NCBI GenBank assembly: GCA_949987565.1 | Contig: OX465111.1 | Coordinates: 11,821,716 to 11,885,715 of the forward strand | Source of the DNA: Luidia sarsii | Lineage: Eukaryota > Echinodermata > Asteroidea > Paxillosida > Luidiidae | Length of the DNA stretch: 64,000 bases | Direction: 5' to 3' | Shown: one piece after another, positions 1-13,440 of the stretch | Numbering within the stretch: position 1 is the first letter of the stretch | How the letters are laid out: every line of letters starts with the position of its first letter | Program-made: the position numbers and the translations under genes | Notes under the pieces: model-generated | What the model saw: the letters and a program-made list of their open reading frames with translations, nothing else | Told to the model about the DNA's origin: nothing | The model's database searches: none

Positions 1-3000
1 CTCCGCTATAGGCCTAAGTTGAGTGTGGCTATAAGCCAGGCACTTCGTGCATGACGTCACGACCCCGGAGCCACCACAGAGGCCCGGTTTACAGACAATG
101 GGGATCTCAATTGCGAATTAGTACACGGGCTTCGCGGAAAGCCGGCACCCACGGTGACGTCATGAACGGAGTACCCGGCTCATAGCCATGCTCGGCGAAA
201 GCACCAGTGGGGAAACCCACGAGCAAAAGCCACACGGGACAATGAGGCGTGCAGGAGGGCACCCGCGAATCGTGTGCACATAGGCGAAGCGCATCTTATA
301 ACAATACCATGCTCGCGGGCCCCAGCGGCTCTTGAGTCGCAGTGCACGATGAAAGAGAGAGAGAGAGAGAGCCCAGGGGTCGACTCACCAGCTTTCTTGC
401 CCACGCACGATGCACTGCCATACAAGACTTCTTGCAACAGGCACCGCCACGATCACACAAAACCCGAAAATGCATTATGATATGTGACTGCATTTGAAGG
501 TTGGTTGTCTAGTCTAGTACACAGCATTCACCTAGGCCTATGTGAACCAATGGGAACAAATAGGTTGAGTAGGTCTCCGCGGGGAAATTTTAAAGGTGTA
601 AAGGTCTCCACAAGGTTTTCACGAAACTGATATTTGGAAATTAATCAAAAACAGGAAATGTGTGATTGGTTAGAACGTGTTATATACAGGCTAAGAGACA
701 TACGGCCCAAATTTCTTCAAGGAAAGTGAATGTGGTTGAAATGGGAGCATTTTTAAAGCATCGTTTCTCACACGGTTGTATAGTGCATGAGAACAGAGCA
801 ATGTCTCCACAAGGATACAAAAATAGGTATGGGTGCTCTTTGTCACATAACATCAAAATTTCGAAGCACTGATCCCAAGTTCCCTGAATTGGCCACACGT
901 GGAGCTGGTTTCATTCAAGAGTAGGGAATATGCACGGCATCTTGGCATGACAATTCACAACGATCTTACATTTCAACAGCATATGAAAGATACATGCATA
1001 AGACTTGAAGGTTTGCATGGTGGAGAACTTAGTGGAAAGATTGCGGCGACACCATGTATATCTTCTCTTTTTTAAGAGGTGTGGCTCTGAAAAGAGCCGG
1101 TAACTCAACGTTTCGGATAGTATGTACTCTGCCCGTCGTCATGATACTGACTACGGGTGTAAGGAATTCAACACTAATTTGGTCGCAAGCCCTTCATTCG
1201 TACAGGGCGCCACCAACAGTAACGACACGTATCTCGGCACTGGGGCGCAGCTAATGTACCATTGCTGAAGCGCAAAAAAACAAAGCGTCCATACTAATGG
1301 CACCCTCAATGGGAAAACCAGGTCGCCGAATAATGTGACGCTCATTGCCAGCGACAAACAGGCTGTCCTCGGCTTGGAATGACCTCCATGTAGCGCGGTA
1401 ACATTTTCTTTTCTCTTAATTACTCACACGCGTAAGCCTATACCCTCCTACCATGCAGGACATACCTCAAGATGCGAAGCAAAGACTGCACCGTACAGAT
1501 TCCTATTACCATGTAACTTACGAGTCCAATTCCAAAAGAGCTTTGCTATAATCTGACGGGAACGTACCAGATCCAATTCCAAAGCAATTACCAATTATCA
1601 CATGGAAAGAGACACCAGCGTTACTGCCAGGAAAGGCGAGCTAACAACATGGAACCGAGAGAGAAACGGGAAAGGAAATCTATCACATCATACTGAAAGA
1701 GGAAGAATCATCTCTACCGAACAATGCTCCAAGTTACAGGAGCAGTTGAAATAACAGTATCGGATGCAAAGGCGAAGAGGGAAATGCAGCCCTCAAGCCT
1801 GCCGGTGGTTAAATTGTCTGTTGTGTAATTGTATTGTTTAGCTGGAGGCTCTGCTTTGGCGTTGACTGGGAGATTTGCACTGACCTCAACTTTGCCTAAT
1901 TCGCTTCAGGCTGCTTACATGACATCATGACTTCGGGGACAGAGCGGTGCCATATGTTTCGCAAACACCCCATGTGCTCGAATTTCTCTGTTGGTTTGTT
2001 TGGGGCTACCCGGGCCTACATGCTATTCCAGACGCATGTATTTGCTTAAGATATTTAAGTACGATGTTAAAAGGACGTTGATGCAATCGTATCCAACATA
2101 GGATAAAGTGTAGGCCTATCGCTGGAAATTCACAGGCCAAGCAAATAAACTGTTCGCCTCCATTCAGTGTAGCAGATGCTTTCAACATGTACAAATGTGT
2201 AATAAAAATTGACATTTAAATGACTTTGATATCAATATGTTCCCCTCCGTCCAACGCTGAAAATACCCTTACATCCACATACCCCTATTAAATTTTGTTT
2301 GTAACTTCACTACACAGTGCCTCATTGCGGATATAAAGAAAACTGCATTTCAAGCTATAACCCATGACCAAGACGTCATAAAACGTGATAGATAGATGTA
2401 AATTTGTACCGAGAAATAAATTGTTAGCACAATATTAAAAGGTCGGTCTGGTAAAAGGACAAAGTGTCCAATTTCGGCTCGACCACCAACGACGGGAACA
2501 TTTGTAGAAGTTGTTAGATATCGAAATAAGAATGAGAAAGATATGCGACAGTGGCCTTCGACCTTTGGGGCAACACTGAAACGGGGGCTTCAGGATGCCT
2601 TGTGGCAGGAGGAAGGGGAAGATGTTATTGAGAACGACTGACCGTAACACATTGTTGCTCCAGCTCGGATAATTAAAAGATATAAGCATTGATGCTCAAA
2701 TTGATGCCACTGTAGCACTGATCATTTCAGTAGCGTTCTAATCAACCATCATAGCCTCAGGAAATCTGCCATACTGCACTCTAAGTATATTCAGAAATAA
2801 AAAAAATCCTTAATCATATAAAGCTGACTCTTCGTCTCTGAAGCTCTTTCAACGCTAACTCAGCGTTCAAAATGATTACCCCCGCTGTGATACTCTGTGT
2901 ATTATTGGTTTGCTGCAATGAGGCCGTGTCGTCTTGCATTTGTCCCAATGCACGGTGACTTCCTGGACCCATGATATTTCGCCATAGGATAGGAGTTCTG

Positions 3001-4460
3001 TTTGCTTAGTCGCTCCCTGCAATGGTCCCACAAACCGGTTTCTTCGAATCTGGGCCGAGGCACCGCCGACAAAAAACCTGGGAGCAATAATTAGCCTCGA
3101 AATCAGGAATGATTCTCAGCATTCTTGTAGCCTCCTTAGGTTGGAGGTGGGGTGGGGTGGGAGGTGGGTTGGTGGGAGGCAAGAAAACACCCTAGTCGGG
3201 GTCTACTCCTGCAGACCGTATAATATAAGAAATTATTGAGACTTCCTTGAGGGTACCGGGCAACAACGAGTCAAGAGGAACCCCCCAAAAATTGCCGAAT
3301 TCACCGGACTGAATTCATTTTCCTAGTGCTTGTGTGGATGCGGATGCACGTTCCTGCACTTCGTCACATCCAACATGTGAGGAGTGAATATAAAACAAAT
3401 CGGGACACTTTCTGCAAAAGACACATCATTTTCTGAAAAAGACACTTTTTTATCGAGGCTAGGGAAAGAGATTCTGCAAAAGACACATCATATTCTGCAA
3501 AAGACACATCACACCACTGTTTCATTTAAAACAAAATGGTTATCAAATATTCCAGCAATTTCAGAGAGAGATGACATTCCTGGTATAATGTTATATTATT
3601 TTCTTGAAAAAGGGTGGAACAACTTTCGATGGCCTGGTACTCCTATCCTAGCAGGACTTTTTTCAATACAAACTTTATCAGATTTCAGAACATGGATAGG
3701 CCTAATGCAGCGTTTTGAGAATCAACTCCTGGCCAAACCGGATCATTGTCGATGCATCTGATCAATCCAACAGACCGTCGAAAATACCAGTGGATCTATT
3801 GAAAAGTCGCCTCCATGCTATAACGTGTGCTTGAATGGATTCAAATATCATCAATTCAGAGGAAATAGATGCACAAGTTCCCTGTATGGATATACATGTT
3901 TAAGTGCTATAAACCCTTCATTCGTTTCAACGACCGACATGAGATACGAAGAGGCACCGTGCATGAAACAACATTAATAACTGCATTAAGTGCATATCAG
4001 TGTAAAGCAGAAGTAACTCTTATTTATGTTGCCATTTTTAGATCGGTTTCATGGTTTACTTTCCCCACTGAGTAGGCTCTCGATGGGCGTAGATTCAATT
4101 TCTCAAAGCCCTAACACGATGTAGGTTGCAAGCACAGGCCCCGGAGTACATTAGACCGGCGTTTATACGCATGCAGTTGTGACAATACCCCGGCAGTCTA
4201 CCCTGAAGTAGGTTCGAGGGAGAACGGGCTGAGTCGGTTTAATACAGTCCACTGCTCCCAAGGGTGAGCTCTGTGTGGTCACAACTGTACGCCCACTGCT
4301 CCGGCTTAGATAACAGGATATTTCTGTCGGCTGTCACCAATTTATATCAACGGCTGCTCATTCCATATGATGCACTGCAGTGTGCAAAGCTGCAAAGAAT
4401 ACATCTGTTTTCCTTCTGTTGTTGTTGTAATTTGGAAGAATATCCAGTCACTTTAAACTT
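1..4460. other. Intergenic, no gene recognised
   Basis: Open frames here are short, the longest being 125 codons at 3,384-3,761 (+), and none shows a motif I know. Apart from the repeat fragment at 1,001-1,152, a short GA run near 355 and a G-rich patch at 3,139-3,178, I see nothing distinctive. Confidence 0.5.
1001..1152 (-). repeat. Family C repeat (CTGANGA-hairpin-CGAAACGT), copy 1
   Basis: Read on the minus strand it runs TGACGACGGGCAGAG, then CCGAAACGTTGAGTTACC, a GGCTCTTTTCAGAGCC hairpin, and the ACACCATG and CCATGCAAACCTTC blocks. The same order recurs at about 40.4, 43.9, 44.6, 56.4 and 59.0 kb. No coding sequence is attached. Confidence 0.8.
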
Positions 4461-4470
4461 GTCAGCATTG

Positions 4471-4847
4471 GCTTGGTTGGGTTGGGGTTAGTTGGGATGG
4501 GGTGGAGTGATTTGGGATGGGTTGGGTTGGGTTGGGTTGGGCTGGGATGGGTTGGGATGGGTTGGGTTGGGTTGGGTTGGGTTGTTTTGTGTTGGGCTGT
4601 GTCGGGATGGGTTGTGTTTGGTTGAGTCGAGTTGAGTTTGGTTGGTTGGGTAGGGTTTGGGTAGGGTTTGGGTTGGTTTGGTTTGGTTTGGTTTGGTTTG
4701 GTTTGGTTTGGTTTGGTTTGGTTGGTTTGGTTTGGTTTGGTTTGGTTTGGTTGGGCTGGGTTGGGTTGGGTTGGGTTGGGTTGGGTCGGGTTGGGTTGGG
4801 TTGGGTTGGGTTGGGCTGGGTTGGGTTGGGTTGGGTTGGATTGGGTG
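4471..4847. repeat. TTGGG/TTTGG pentamer array
   Basis: About 380 bases of near-perfect pentamers: TTGGG units flank a central block of TTTGG units at about 4,661-4,750. The frames are open on both strands only because the repeat lacks stop codons. It is G-rich on the plus strand. Confidence 0.95.
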
Positions 4848-4860
4848 CAAATTGCCTTGA

Positions 4861-5848
4861 TTGACTGGGTTCCTTGTGTTCTGACGAGATTGGTTCGCTT
4901 TGGATCTGTTCTGTCGCGAGATCCGTTTGAGACAAAGGAACATTCTAACACTAGTACTGAAAATATATATTGTGAAGGTTCAGTGAGAGTCTGGGTATAA
5001 CTGTGACGAATATTCCAGCAACTCCGTGACTCCGAGGCCTCGAAAAAAGCTACATTTGACCACATTCTAGACGTCAGAAAATGCGTCAGAGGAGCAATAG
5101 ACTGTGGGACAGTGGACAGTGGACAGTTCGAAATGGGCGCACTTTGCGAATGCGAGGCGAGGGGAAACTGCCAAATGTGACTCGGGCCTCGAATAAAATA
5201 AAACAAATTCCCACTAGTGACATTTTATCCAGGCAAATGGAAAACGAGGACACAACGGCGAGAGACAAGGTCAACGGAGGCAATTATATAATAGCCACTT
5301 TTCGATTTTCCTCGATAACGATACCAGACGCGTTACTTATAGTCCTGCCGATAGACGGATCGCCAGACGAGGGGCTCTTTCGTGGAGACACACTGGACAC
5401 CCCTCGCCTAGTCTTACAGCAGTATCTGTCCGCGCACTATTTCGGAAGAGGCTTTTGCAGTCGACTTGAGACAAATCCATGACGATTTGCCAACGAGTGC
5501 CGCCACGCACCCGCCAAGGGACATACCGACGACTGGCGTATTTTTTTATCGCGGCTAGGGGAAGAGATTCCCATTGCTCGTTAGGTTATATTCATAACTC
5601 GCAGCGATGGACAATCGTCAAACTATAAGCGTCTTCCTCAAATGGTCATCTAGAAAACTGGCCCAATTCGGAGGTCAGATGGCATGTAAGATTTAATAAC
5701 AAAAAAAAACACAACTCAGCCTTTAATATCCCAGGGGAACATATGCTATGTGGGCAATGTCCATACACCAATATGACCTTAGTCGAGTATGTACTCAAAT
5801 AATGTCAATGCCGTAACCAAAGCCTCGGTAGGCAAACGACGCGCAATG
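4861..5848. other. Intergenic with one unassigned 133-codon frame
   Basis: The plus-strand frame at 5,081-5,482 (133 codons) has no motif I recognise and no supporting exon pattern. A poly-A run lies near 5,700. I do not call a gene. Confidence 0.4.
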
Positions 5849-6255
5849 TTAAAGGCCCTATACAACATTGGTAGGGCCTAAAGATTGCCACAGTTTGTGT
5901 GTTAAACCATTAAACATCCCAAAACAGCAATCCTGCGAAGGTTTTAGCTCAAATGGTGATCTGAGAAAGTAGAAAAAGGTCCAAAAACACAGTCACGGTT
6001 TTTGCACCATTCTGTAGTGTAAGAAATAGTTTATTACTTGCAAGTAATAAACTATTTTTCTAAGTTTGAGTGAAGATTTCTAGGGAAGTACAGCATTCCA
6101 GAACGTAAGATTTCAACATGAGGATTATATCATGACCATCTTCAAACCATGTGAATTAGAAAGAAATCTATGGACATCGATGTTTTCCGATCTTCAATGT
6201 TGTATTGGGCGTTAAAAGGGGAATGAAACCCCCCAATGTTGTATTGGGCCTTTAA
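5849..6255. mobile_element. MITE with TTAA ends, copy 1
   Basis: Both ends carry TTAA followed inward by AGGCCC(T/A)ATACAACATTGG as terminal inverted repeats. The interior matches the element at 22,173-22,516 in reverse orientation. A perfect 34-bp palindrome lies at 6,024-6,057. The right end is partly duplicated (a second terminus near 6,218). TTAA targets are typical of piggyBac-like transposons. No transposase is encoded. Confidence 0.85.
6024..6057. repeat. Perfect 34-bp palindrome
   Basis: Each arm is 17 bases (AAATAGTTTATTACTTG and its complement) with no spacer. It is inside the MITE at 5,849-6,255. The matching segment in the 22-kb copy has decayed. Confidence 0.95.
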
Positions 6256-6359
6256 CACTGGACTATGGCACCCTCGCCGCGAGGGCCTAGGGGCGAGCTT
6301 CTCACAAAGACGAGGAAATTCAATTTCCGACGGGGCTTTAGGACACGCTGCCATCTAGG

Positions 6360-6500
6360 GTTGCCTGACTGCCTGCCTGCATGTCTGCCAGTCTGTCTGC
6401 CCGCCTGAGTGTTCCATGTGTCTGCCCGCCTGAGTGTTTCATGTGTCTACCCGTCTGAGTGTTTCATGTGTCTGCCTGCCTGAGTGTTTCACGTGTCTGT
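6360..6500. repeat. CTGCC-rich minisatellite
   Basis: A CTGC/CTGT-rich start is followed by about four copies of a roughly 28-bp unit containing GCCTGAGTGTTTCATGTGTC. Confidence 0.9.
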
Positions 6501-8379
6501 CTGTATATGTCTTCTTTTTCATTTTAGATTACTAGCGAATCCGATCAGAGGTGGGGGATATCGTTTGTTTTTAAATAGATTCCCCTGGTGTCCTTGAGTC
6601 AAATACTGAGTACCGTATGACCTGGAGAACGTGCCCCTCGGCAATTTGACGTAAGCCAGTTTATTTACCGGTGATTAGAGTGAGATTACACCGCAGGAGT
6701 GAATGCGTCAGAGTACATTAACCACCTTCCTCACAATGCGATATGATAACAAAAACAACTCTAGTCAGAAGTTTGGCAATTCATACAACAAACTGCTCAT
6801 ATGCTGCGCGTCCCTCCACCTCAAACATCAACGAATACTACAAATATCGTTTTCAAAAATTGTGACAGTAATTTGTAAGGCCCACAAGTCCACGGGGATG
6901 GGAGCACTTTATCCAATCGTTGGAACATAAGACACTAGTTCACGCGCCAGAAACTATTTTTTTTTTAGGGTAGAGGCAGTGACGCAGGCAAGTGTAACCC
7001 CCCCCCCTCCATAATATCACACGGCAATAAGTGCAGCCTGGAACCCGCGTTCGGTGAGACGGACATTACCGAGGGGCGGGTGGCGATATCAATCGCCCAT
7101 CAACAGAGCTGTGCACTTTGAAGACCTTACACATTGTTTGGATAAGAGTGAACGCACTTATTTCATCTCATGTCGTTAAGAAGGGAAACAATGCTGCGGG
7201 CGAAACCGCTTGATTTAACGACCGGTGACAGGACAGATGAAATGACCGAGGGTTTAAGGAGAATGGAAGATTTTGGTCATCAAAGAGCAGCTAGACTTGA
7301 ACTACGCCCGCAACATATTGCACAACTCCACTCAACATCTTGCATGGCGAGAGCATCAATGTGACAAGGATTCATTTGGGTAACCCCTTGCAGCAAAGTA
7401 TCGTCATATTATCACCATAGTGCACTATACCTACAGTGTTCCCATCGTGCGAAAGAACATTATTGATAAGAGGCAACAGAAAGATGAGAAGCAATAAAAG
7501 TTCGTCTTGAGTTCCAAGACGAACTGGCAGTGAAGGTGGGTTTGGCATTCAAGGTGGGTAACCCTTGCCGCACAACGTTATCACAGTATTGTGATAATGA
7601 ACTTTGCCTAATGTTATCGCAGTGCTGGGGATCAGTAAAGCATGCCTCCCACTGGCGCATCAGTCGTGGCTGTGCGTTGATTGGTGTCCGTCAGCAGCGC
7701 GCTAAAGGCGGGGCTCTTGCGAGGGCCGCGTTGTGCGAAGCGTGACGCCACACACGACTGCACCATTGCACTACACAATGTGCCATTCTCCCGTCGCCGC
7801 GAGGTCGGCGCAAATTGTTGAACATTCCCCAAAGTTGGCGTCACCTTACCGGCGGATTGTCGCCACTCATGTGCCAGCATAAATCGGCGCAGGTCTTGCA
7901 CCACCTATTTCTCACACTGCGCTGCTTTGGCGTTATTTGACGGGGATGGCTCAACGCAGGGATACGCAAAGCCTGCGCAGGAGCGTGGTAGGCCCGTGAG
8001 AGCAAGGTTTAAGAGAATGTAAAACAGTGATGGTAATATTTGTTTGAAATACAAGCTGTAAAAATGCGCGGTTGCAAAAATAAACCAGCGTCATACTGCA
8101 AAACTAAACCTGCGTCATACTGCATTATTTCTTTTAAAAAAATTAAGTATTGAAAAGCCCAGTATATTTAGAATAATTTGGCCGGACAATTCTTTACAAG
8201 TCACCCAATGATTTTAATAGCCGATATTTGAATAAACAGTTGACAAGGTCTGACCTCATTGCTCAGTACAGTACAGTGTCTCGGAGCCCATTATCACGGA
8301 GAATTCTGCATTCGACGTCCAAAGCAGAAATCCAAAACCCAACCCCGACAACTAACCGAGATTATCGTATAACTCTTCT
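6501..8379. other. Intergenic, no gene recognised
   Basis: Short overlapping frames on both strands and no recognisable domain. It contains one strong hairpin at 7,499-7,525 and a moderately CpG-rich stretch near 7,660-8,000. Confidence 0.45.
7499..7525. repeat. Perfect hairpin, 11-bp stem and 5-nt loop
   Basis: The arms AGTTCGTCTTG and CAAGACGAACT surround the loop AGTTC. It has no U-tract or gene context that would make it a terminator. Confidence 0.85.
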
Positions 8380-8470
8380 AGTGTGATAATGCGCCATCGT
8401 CGAACGATTGGAGCGTGGGTTTGCAGGGCAGAAGGTTGGTGGTTCGAATCCCACTTGGACCACAAGCTGG
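8380..8470 (+). repeat. Degenerate tRNA-like (SINE head) sequence
   Basis: A good B box, GGTTCGAATCC, at about 8,441-8,451 is preceded by an A-box-like region with the spacing of a tRNA promoter. Stem pairing is poor. This looks like an old tRNA-derived SINE rather than a tRNA gene. Confidence 0.55.
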
Positions 8471-10309
8471 GGAAACTCTCCGCCCACCCAGCTGCGAATG
8501 AGTAAATAGCAAAGATCTTATAGCGCGCAAAGCACGCAAAATGGACTACTCCGAGCAAAAGTTGACAGAAGTACGCACTGGACGCAATTTTAAAAAGCAA
8601 CGGAAGCTTTCAGTGCTCCGAAAATGAAGCGAGAGAGCCACAAACAATAAACAAGATACAACTTTGGATGCGTGAACAGAATTTGATAGCTTTCGATGTG
8701 ATGTGACCACGAAATGGAGATGAATGTGTGCGACTTTGCTTACTAAAATGGCGCCCAGTGCGTACTTCACCCGGATGCGTGTGATCTCGCAAGAGTAGGC
8801 TATCTTGCGCGTTTGGCTATTGGTAAATAGCTCTCTTTAAAGCTAAGGGGAGGTTGAAAGGCGGCGAGGAAAGGAATTGGCCACCCTACTTAATCGTTTC
8901 ATGGCCTTGTCAATGTGCTCCTTTAATAAAACTCATCCCCTGCGCTATAAAATGTGACATCATTTACCTTTTAGTATAGCGTTAGGTATCACAGTGGATC
9001 CCCATTATCATGGCGCATTCTACCTGGCAGTTAGGTATAATGGAATTGGATGCAAACGAATGACAGAAATAAGAGGCCAATGTGAGATTTATTTATGAGA
9101 TTGGTTCGCACACAAACAAACTCTATCCGTCTGCAGGGCCTATATCGGACGCCTACTGGCAATCCGAAGTCGTTGATTAAAAAAAAAACGCGATCCAATT
9201 TTTTTGACAAATACAAACTTCGCTTCCATCCCTTACCGTTTATGTAAGTACACCCCTATGTTTGTTTAAATTGTCAGTGCGACCAGGCCTCGACTCCTGA
9301 TCGCAGATGTATATTTTCCTGCTGTAAATTTGCACCATTACTGGAGCAATTTATCCGCAATAGCCTGCGAAAGCAAAGCTTTGCTGAGCGGCCATAAAGG
9401 CCAGTACGGGGTCACAACGGCATACACGAAATTATGGGCATTCCAATTTCAGCATTTCCACTTTGCACTGTAAAAACGAAAAATCATCAATAATTTGCTT
9501 GACTCTTGCATGGCAGTCAGAAATTCAATCACGAACCTCTCACTTCTGATAAAAGTAGACAGAGTGCTGGGCAAACGAATTTGCCCAAGCAGCGTCTTCA
9601 CAGCGAGTACGGTTCGAAATACACGCTAACCTACATCAATACATCAAATAGGTTGAAATATTGGGGAAAGACTCTGGTTAAGGATACTGTCAGCGCGTTG
9701 TGTGAAGCACTCAGCGCAAATACTCCGGACTCCTGTCCCTGTAATCTGCCAATGTATAATGCAGGCGGCCTACGTAAAGCTATAGCTGACAACAGACCAA
9801 CCCCCTCGCCATCTATGATAGCGAGCACACGGTCGAGCGCAAAGCAAGGAGACGGCCAACGGGCTTGGGGGAATTCACAAGCCAGCCACAGGCTCACACG
9901 CTATTCCCTGGAAGATCCCTGGACCAATGCCACACTGATGATCAGGATGTTAATGAAGAGCACAGGATCGCCGCATCGACCTGACAAGATCAATGACCTG
10001 ACAGATTAAACCCGTCCCCTTCCGCTAACGCCCAGTCTCGATGTAGCCCCCTGCAGGGTAGCCACGGTGAGTGAGGCGGTCCAAGACGACCCCCCCCCCT
10101 CAGATAAAATGTCTGGTCCGGCCACTGATTAAATAGCTTAAGGTTAAACACCACCGCGCCAATCTCCGATCGTCTCCGACAACGACTTGAGGCGATTCGC
10201 CTTAACATTGATGTGGCGATAGACACAATACAAAATAGCATTTACCACTGCATATCAAACACAGTAGTTGAATATCTCAAAGAAAAATATAGGAACGCCA
10301 TTGCTCTGT
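8471..10309. other. Intergenic with an unassigned 167-codon frame
   Basis: The plus-strand frame at 9,506-10,009 encodes 167 codons that match no family I know. It has ordinary composition and is not part of a repeat I can see, so it is a weak candidate for an exon or small gene. Nothing else stands out. Confidence 0.35.
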
Positions 10310-10560
10310 ATCATCATCTTCTTCTTCTCCATCCTCGTCCTCCTAATTCCCATCCCACCTCCTCATCGTCCTCTTATCACTATCCTCCTCTTCATCCTCA
10401 TCATCATCACCCCCTATACTTATTCGACATCCTCATCATCATCATCCTCATCATCCTCATCATCATCCTTGTCCTACTTATTCTCCTCATCCTCCTCATA
10501 ATCACCAACATCCCCATTACTATCTTTATCGTCACCCCTCCTCCTCAACCTTCAGCCTCC
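10310..10560. repeat. TCATCC/CTCATCAT simple repeat
   Basis: Pyrimidine-rich imperfect triplet and hexamer repeat, open in two plus-strand frames only because of its composition. Confidence 0.9.
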
Positions 10561-13059
10561 CCAGCTTCGTCTTTGACAGTCCCTCCAATCCAGTAGAGTT
10601 ACTGTTGTTTGGGGAAAGCCCGTGTTGCTGATATGGTTTAAGGTTGGACGGTTCCTTGTTTCTGGGGAGAAGACGAGGTCTTTTCTGTAAAACATTGCCA
10701 GAGATGAAGGTCTCAAAACTTTGACCAAGATCGTGTTACTTCGTCTAATGTACATGACAACTAATGTCAAAAGTGGAGCGTGAGCCTTAGCCTTAGCCTA
10801 AGCCGTGACCAATATTAAAGAGTGCAGGACTTAGACACGCAATACTGGCTTCACACTGTACAATACACAGTCATTAAGTGAGGTTTTCCCTCAAAACCCA
10901 GTACGAACGATGATCATGCCTCTCCAATTTAGTTCCTCCCCTGCATAGCTGGAACATGTTGATCGTTGCACGAGCAGCACCGTGTCGTTTGTCATATAAT
11001 TCTGCCCTGTTCGTGAAGAGAGACAGAGAGACAGAGAGGCATCGAGATAGAAAGAGAGAGAGACAGGGAGGGGCAGACTGAGCGACAGAGGCAGTGACAG
11101 TGACCCGATATATAGATTCCCCTTTCCCCCTTCCCCAGCTCGATGGGCAGCTGCCGAGTACCCCTAAACACGGCGGGTGTTCCCTCCATCGTGGCTTCGG
11201 GCCCCGGCCACAGCTCCAAGTGTATGCGCTCTATCAACAAGCCAGCCGCGGGTACCATTCGTTCGTTCCCCTGAGTCGTTCCCCTTTCTAAAATACCGTG
11301 GGCTACAAGCCCATATCTACAATGGACACACGATGCTTTCAGGTCTAAGTTTAAAGGGGAGAGGGTCCAAGGATCGAGGGTTTGTTTTCAATTTCTCTCT
11401 GATCCATTGCATCTGCCTTAATTCGCTTGGGGGCTAGCGAGGACTCCCTCGGGGATTGGCACCGTGCGCCCAATGACGTCACCAATTCGAAGGTGGGTGG
11501 GGCTTTGGGTATGGCACCGGTACATCGCAGGAGAAATGCCTGCCACGGGTAAACCGCCGATATGACGTCAAACGCTGGCAGGACGGACAGGAGGGAGGTG
11601 GGCTCGCACGAACGTGGGAAAGAAGGGGGAGACCAAAAGAGCGGCATGGACCTACAAAGGCTACATACAAAGGAAGGGGCATGTAACGCCTTAAAAGACG
11701 GGTGTTTGCAATAGTGAGATATCATTTTGTTTGGTTGAAAAACAAAACACCCTTGGCTACATAGTGCACGGGCCCAGCGGGGTTTATAACGACTATAGGT
11801 GAAATCATCCTTTCATGCAGAACTGTTTAATAATTCCATAACCCCTTTGATGTTCGAGTGTTTCATATCGCCAATTCTCCACATCAATAGTAGCCGCAGT
11901 TGCTGAGGCCTTTCCGTGTTGCAAATCGTGACCGTTATTATACGAAGCTCGGCACAATATTAAAAGAAACCGATCAATTCTGACACAGTTAATGTCAAGG
12001 AAAACCAAGCGGGCCTAAATTGTAGGTCGCACTATTATGCGTACGTCACATCTTAATTGGTCGCCCACGTATTATCTTACACCCCTGGGACCTAAACTCT
12101 CCCCGGGAATTTATGAAGTGCCAGGTATACTCTCTGTGAGTCGGGGTATAGGCCTACGGAAGTACAACGGGAAGCAATACACGGGTTTCCAACACCCACG
12201 CATTGAACGTGCGGGTTGCCCGTCATTCGATTCAATGAAGGTTTGCCCTGCTCGATGTAATAAGTACTGAGTGCTCTGTGCTCTGCCCGATGCCTGATGA
12301 AAAAAGTCAGGCTCATCGTTGTTGGCGACCGATGTTTTCACTCAGCGGGCGCTTTATAGCAGGGATCTAGGTGGATAATATACGCGTATCATCGTGTCCG
12401 CACCGCAGTGGCAAAGACCTATTGCATGCAAGCAGTCACAAGCAGATCTCAATACTGTACCTAATGTAAGTGTGACGTCAGAACGTCCGTTTTCTACCCG
12501 CGGGAACTGCTAAGTTGACACCTTGAAAGACGTGGGCTGTAAGCGCCGTGAAGCTTCATAGAAATGTTGCTCGGTCTAGTTAAAGGTGACTGTATGGCAG
12601 TGCACTGCCGAAGCCAACCAAACGGCCGCACGGAGCTCTACGTGAAATTTAACGCAGTGACACGAAATCTTGTCTAATAGCAATGTCCCCTTTGACACTA
12701 AATCGTTTCTTAATTCCTTTCCGACTGCAAATTTGCCGATGGAAATCAAAATGGTATTCGACTCACGTAAAACTGATATCTATTCAAACTCATCTTATCG
12801 GCTGGTCCATGAAATTGAAAGACTCATTGTCGCAAGTGTGGGTCAGGACGGACCGAATATCCCTGACCGTGGGGTGGGCTGTTAAATGGATAAGAATATT
12901 GAATGTTGCTATGGCTATGGTGAAGCAAATGCGACCTGTTACCACCACCGTCCCTTCTATATATAATAGGCGTGGGCACACACAACGCGAGTGTTTACAA
13001 TCTGGTCAAGCCTAAAGCCAACTAGGAAGAACTGACACTCGCATAACTCCTTACAAATA
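10561..13059. other. Intergenic, no gene recognised
   Basis: Short frames only; the longest, 124 codons at 11,351-11,725 (-), overlaps others on the opposite strand. It includes a GA-rich patch at about 11,020-11,100 and a SINE-body fragment at 12,229-12,302. Confidence 0.45.
12229..12302 (-). repeat. Family B SINE body fragment
   Basis: The minus strand matches the 3' body of the SINE at 42,331-42,531 (GCATCGGGCAGAGCAC..., then GAGCAGGGCAAACCTTCATT). The tRNA-like head is missing. Confidence 0.75.
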
Positions 13060-13440
13060 CTATCGAGAGTGATAAAGAAACGAGAGGGTGGTGACAGTGG
13101 AGGGAGAGAGGGGAGAGACCGAGAGAATAAGAAAGGGAAAGAAACAGAAAAAGAAGGAGTGAAAATGGGACAGACAGGGAGATATAAAGAGGAAGATCAA
13201 AAGAGAGAGGGGAGAGGAAGAAAACGAGAACGGGGGAGAAAGAATGAGGGAGGCCGAGGGAATAAGAAAGAGAGAAGGAAGAGAAGTAGAGAGATGGAAA
13301 ATAGGGAGTATTAAAGAGATGAAGAGAACAACAAAGAAACAGGGAGAGAAGAGAGAAACACAAAGAGAAAGACAAAAATGAAGAGATCGAAAGAGAGTGT
13401 GGAAGATGGCAGAAAGAGACTGAGAGAATCGCACCGGATA
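13060..13440. repeat. GA-rich low-complexity tract
   Basis: Nearly pure purine on the plus strand (GAGA, GGGA, AAGA words) without a fixed period. The long open frames here on both strands are compositional. Confidence 0.9.

Noticed and set aside
4471..4847. Interstitial telomere repeat
   Set aside because: The unit is TTGGG/TTTGG, not the animal TTAGGG hexamer.
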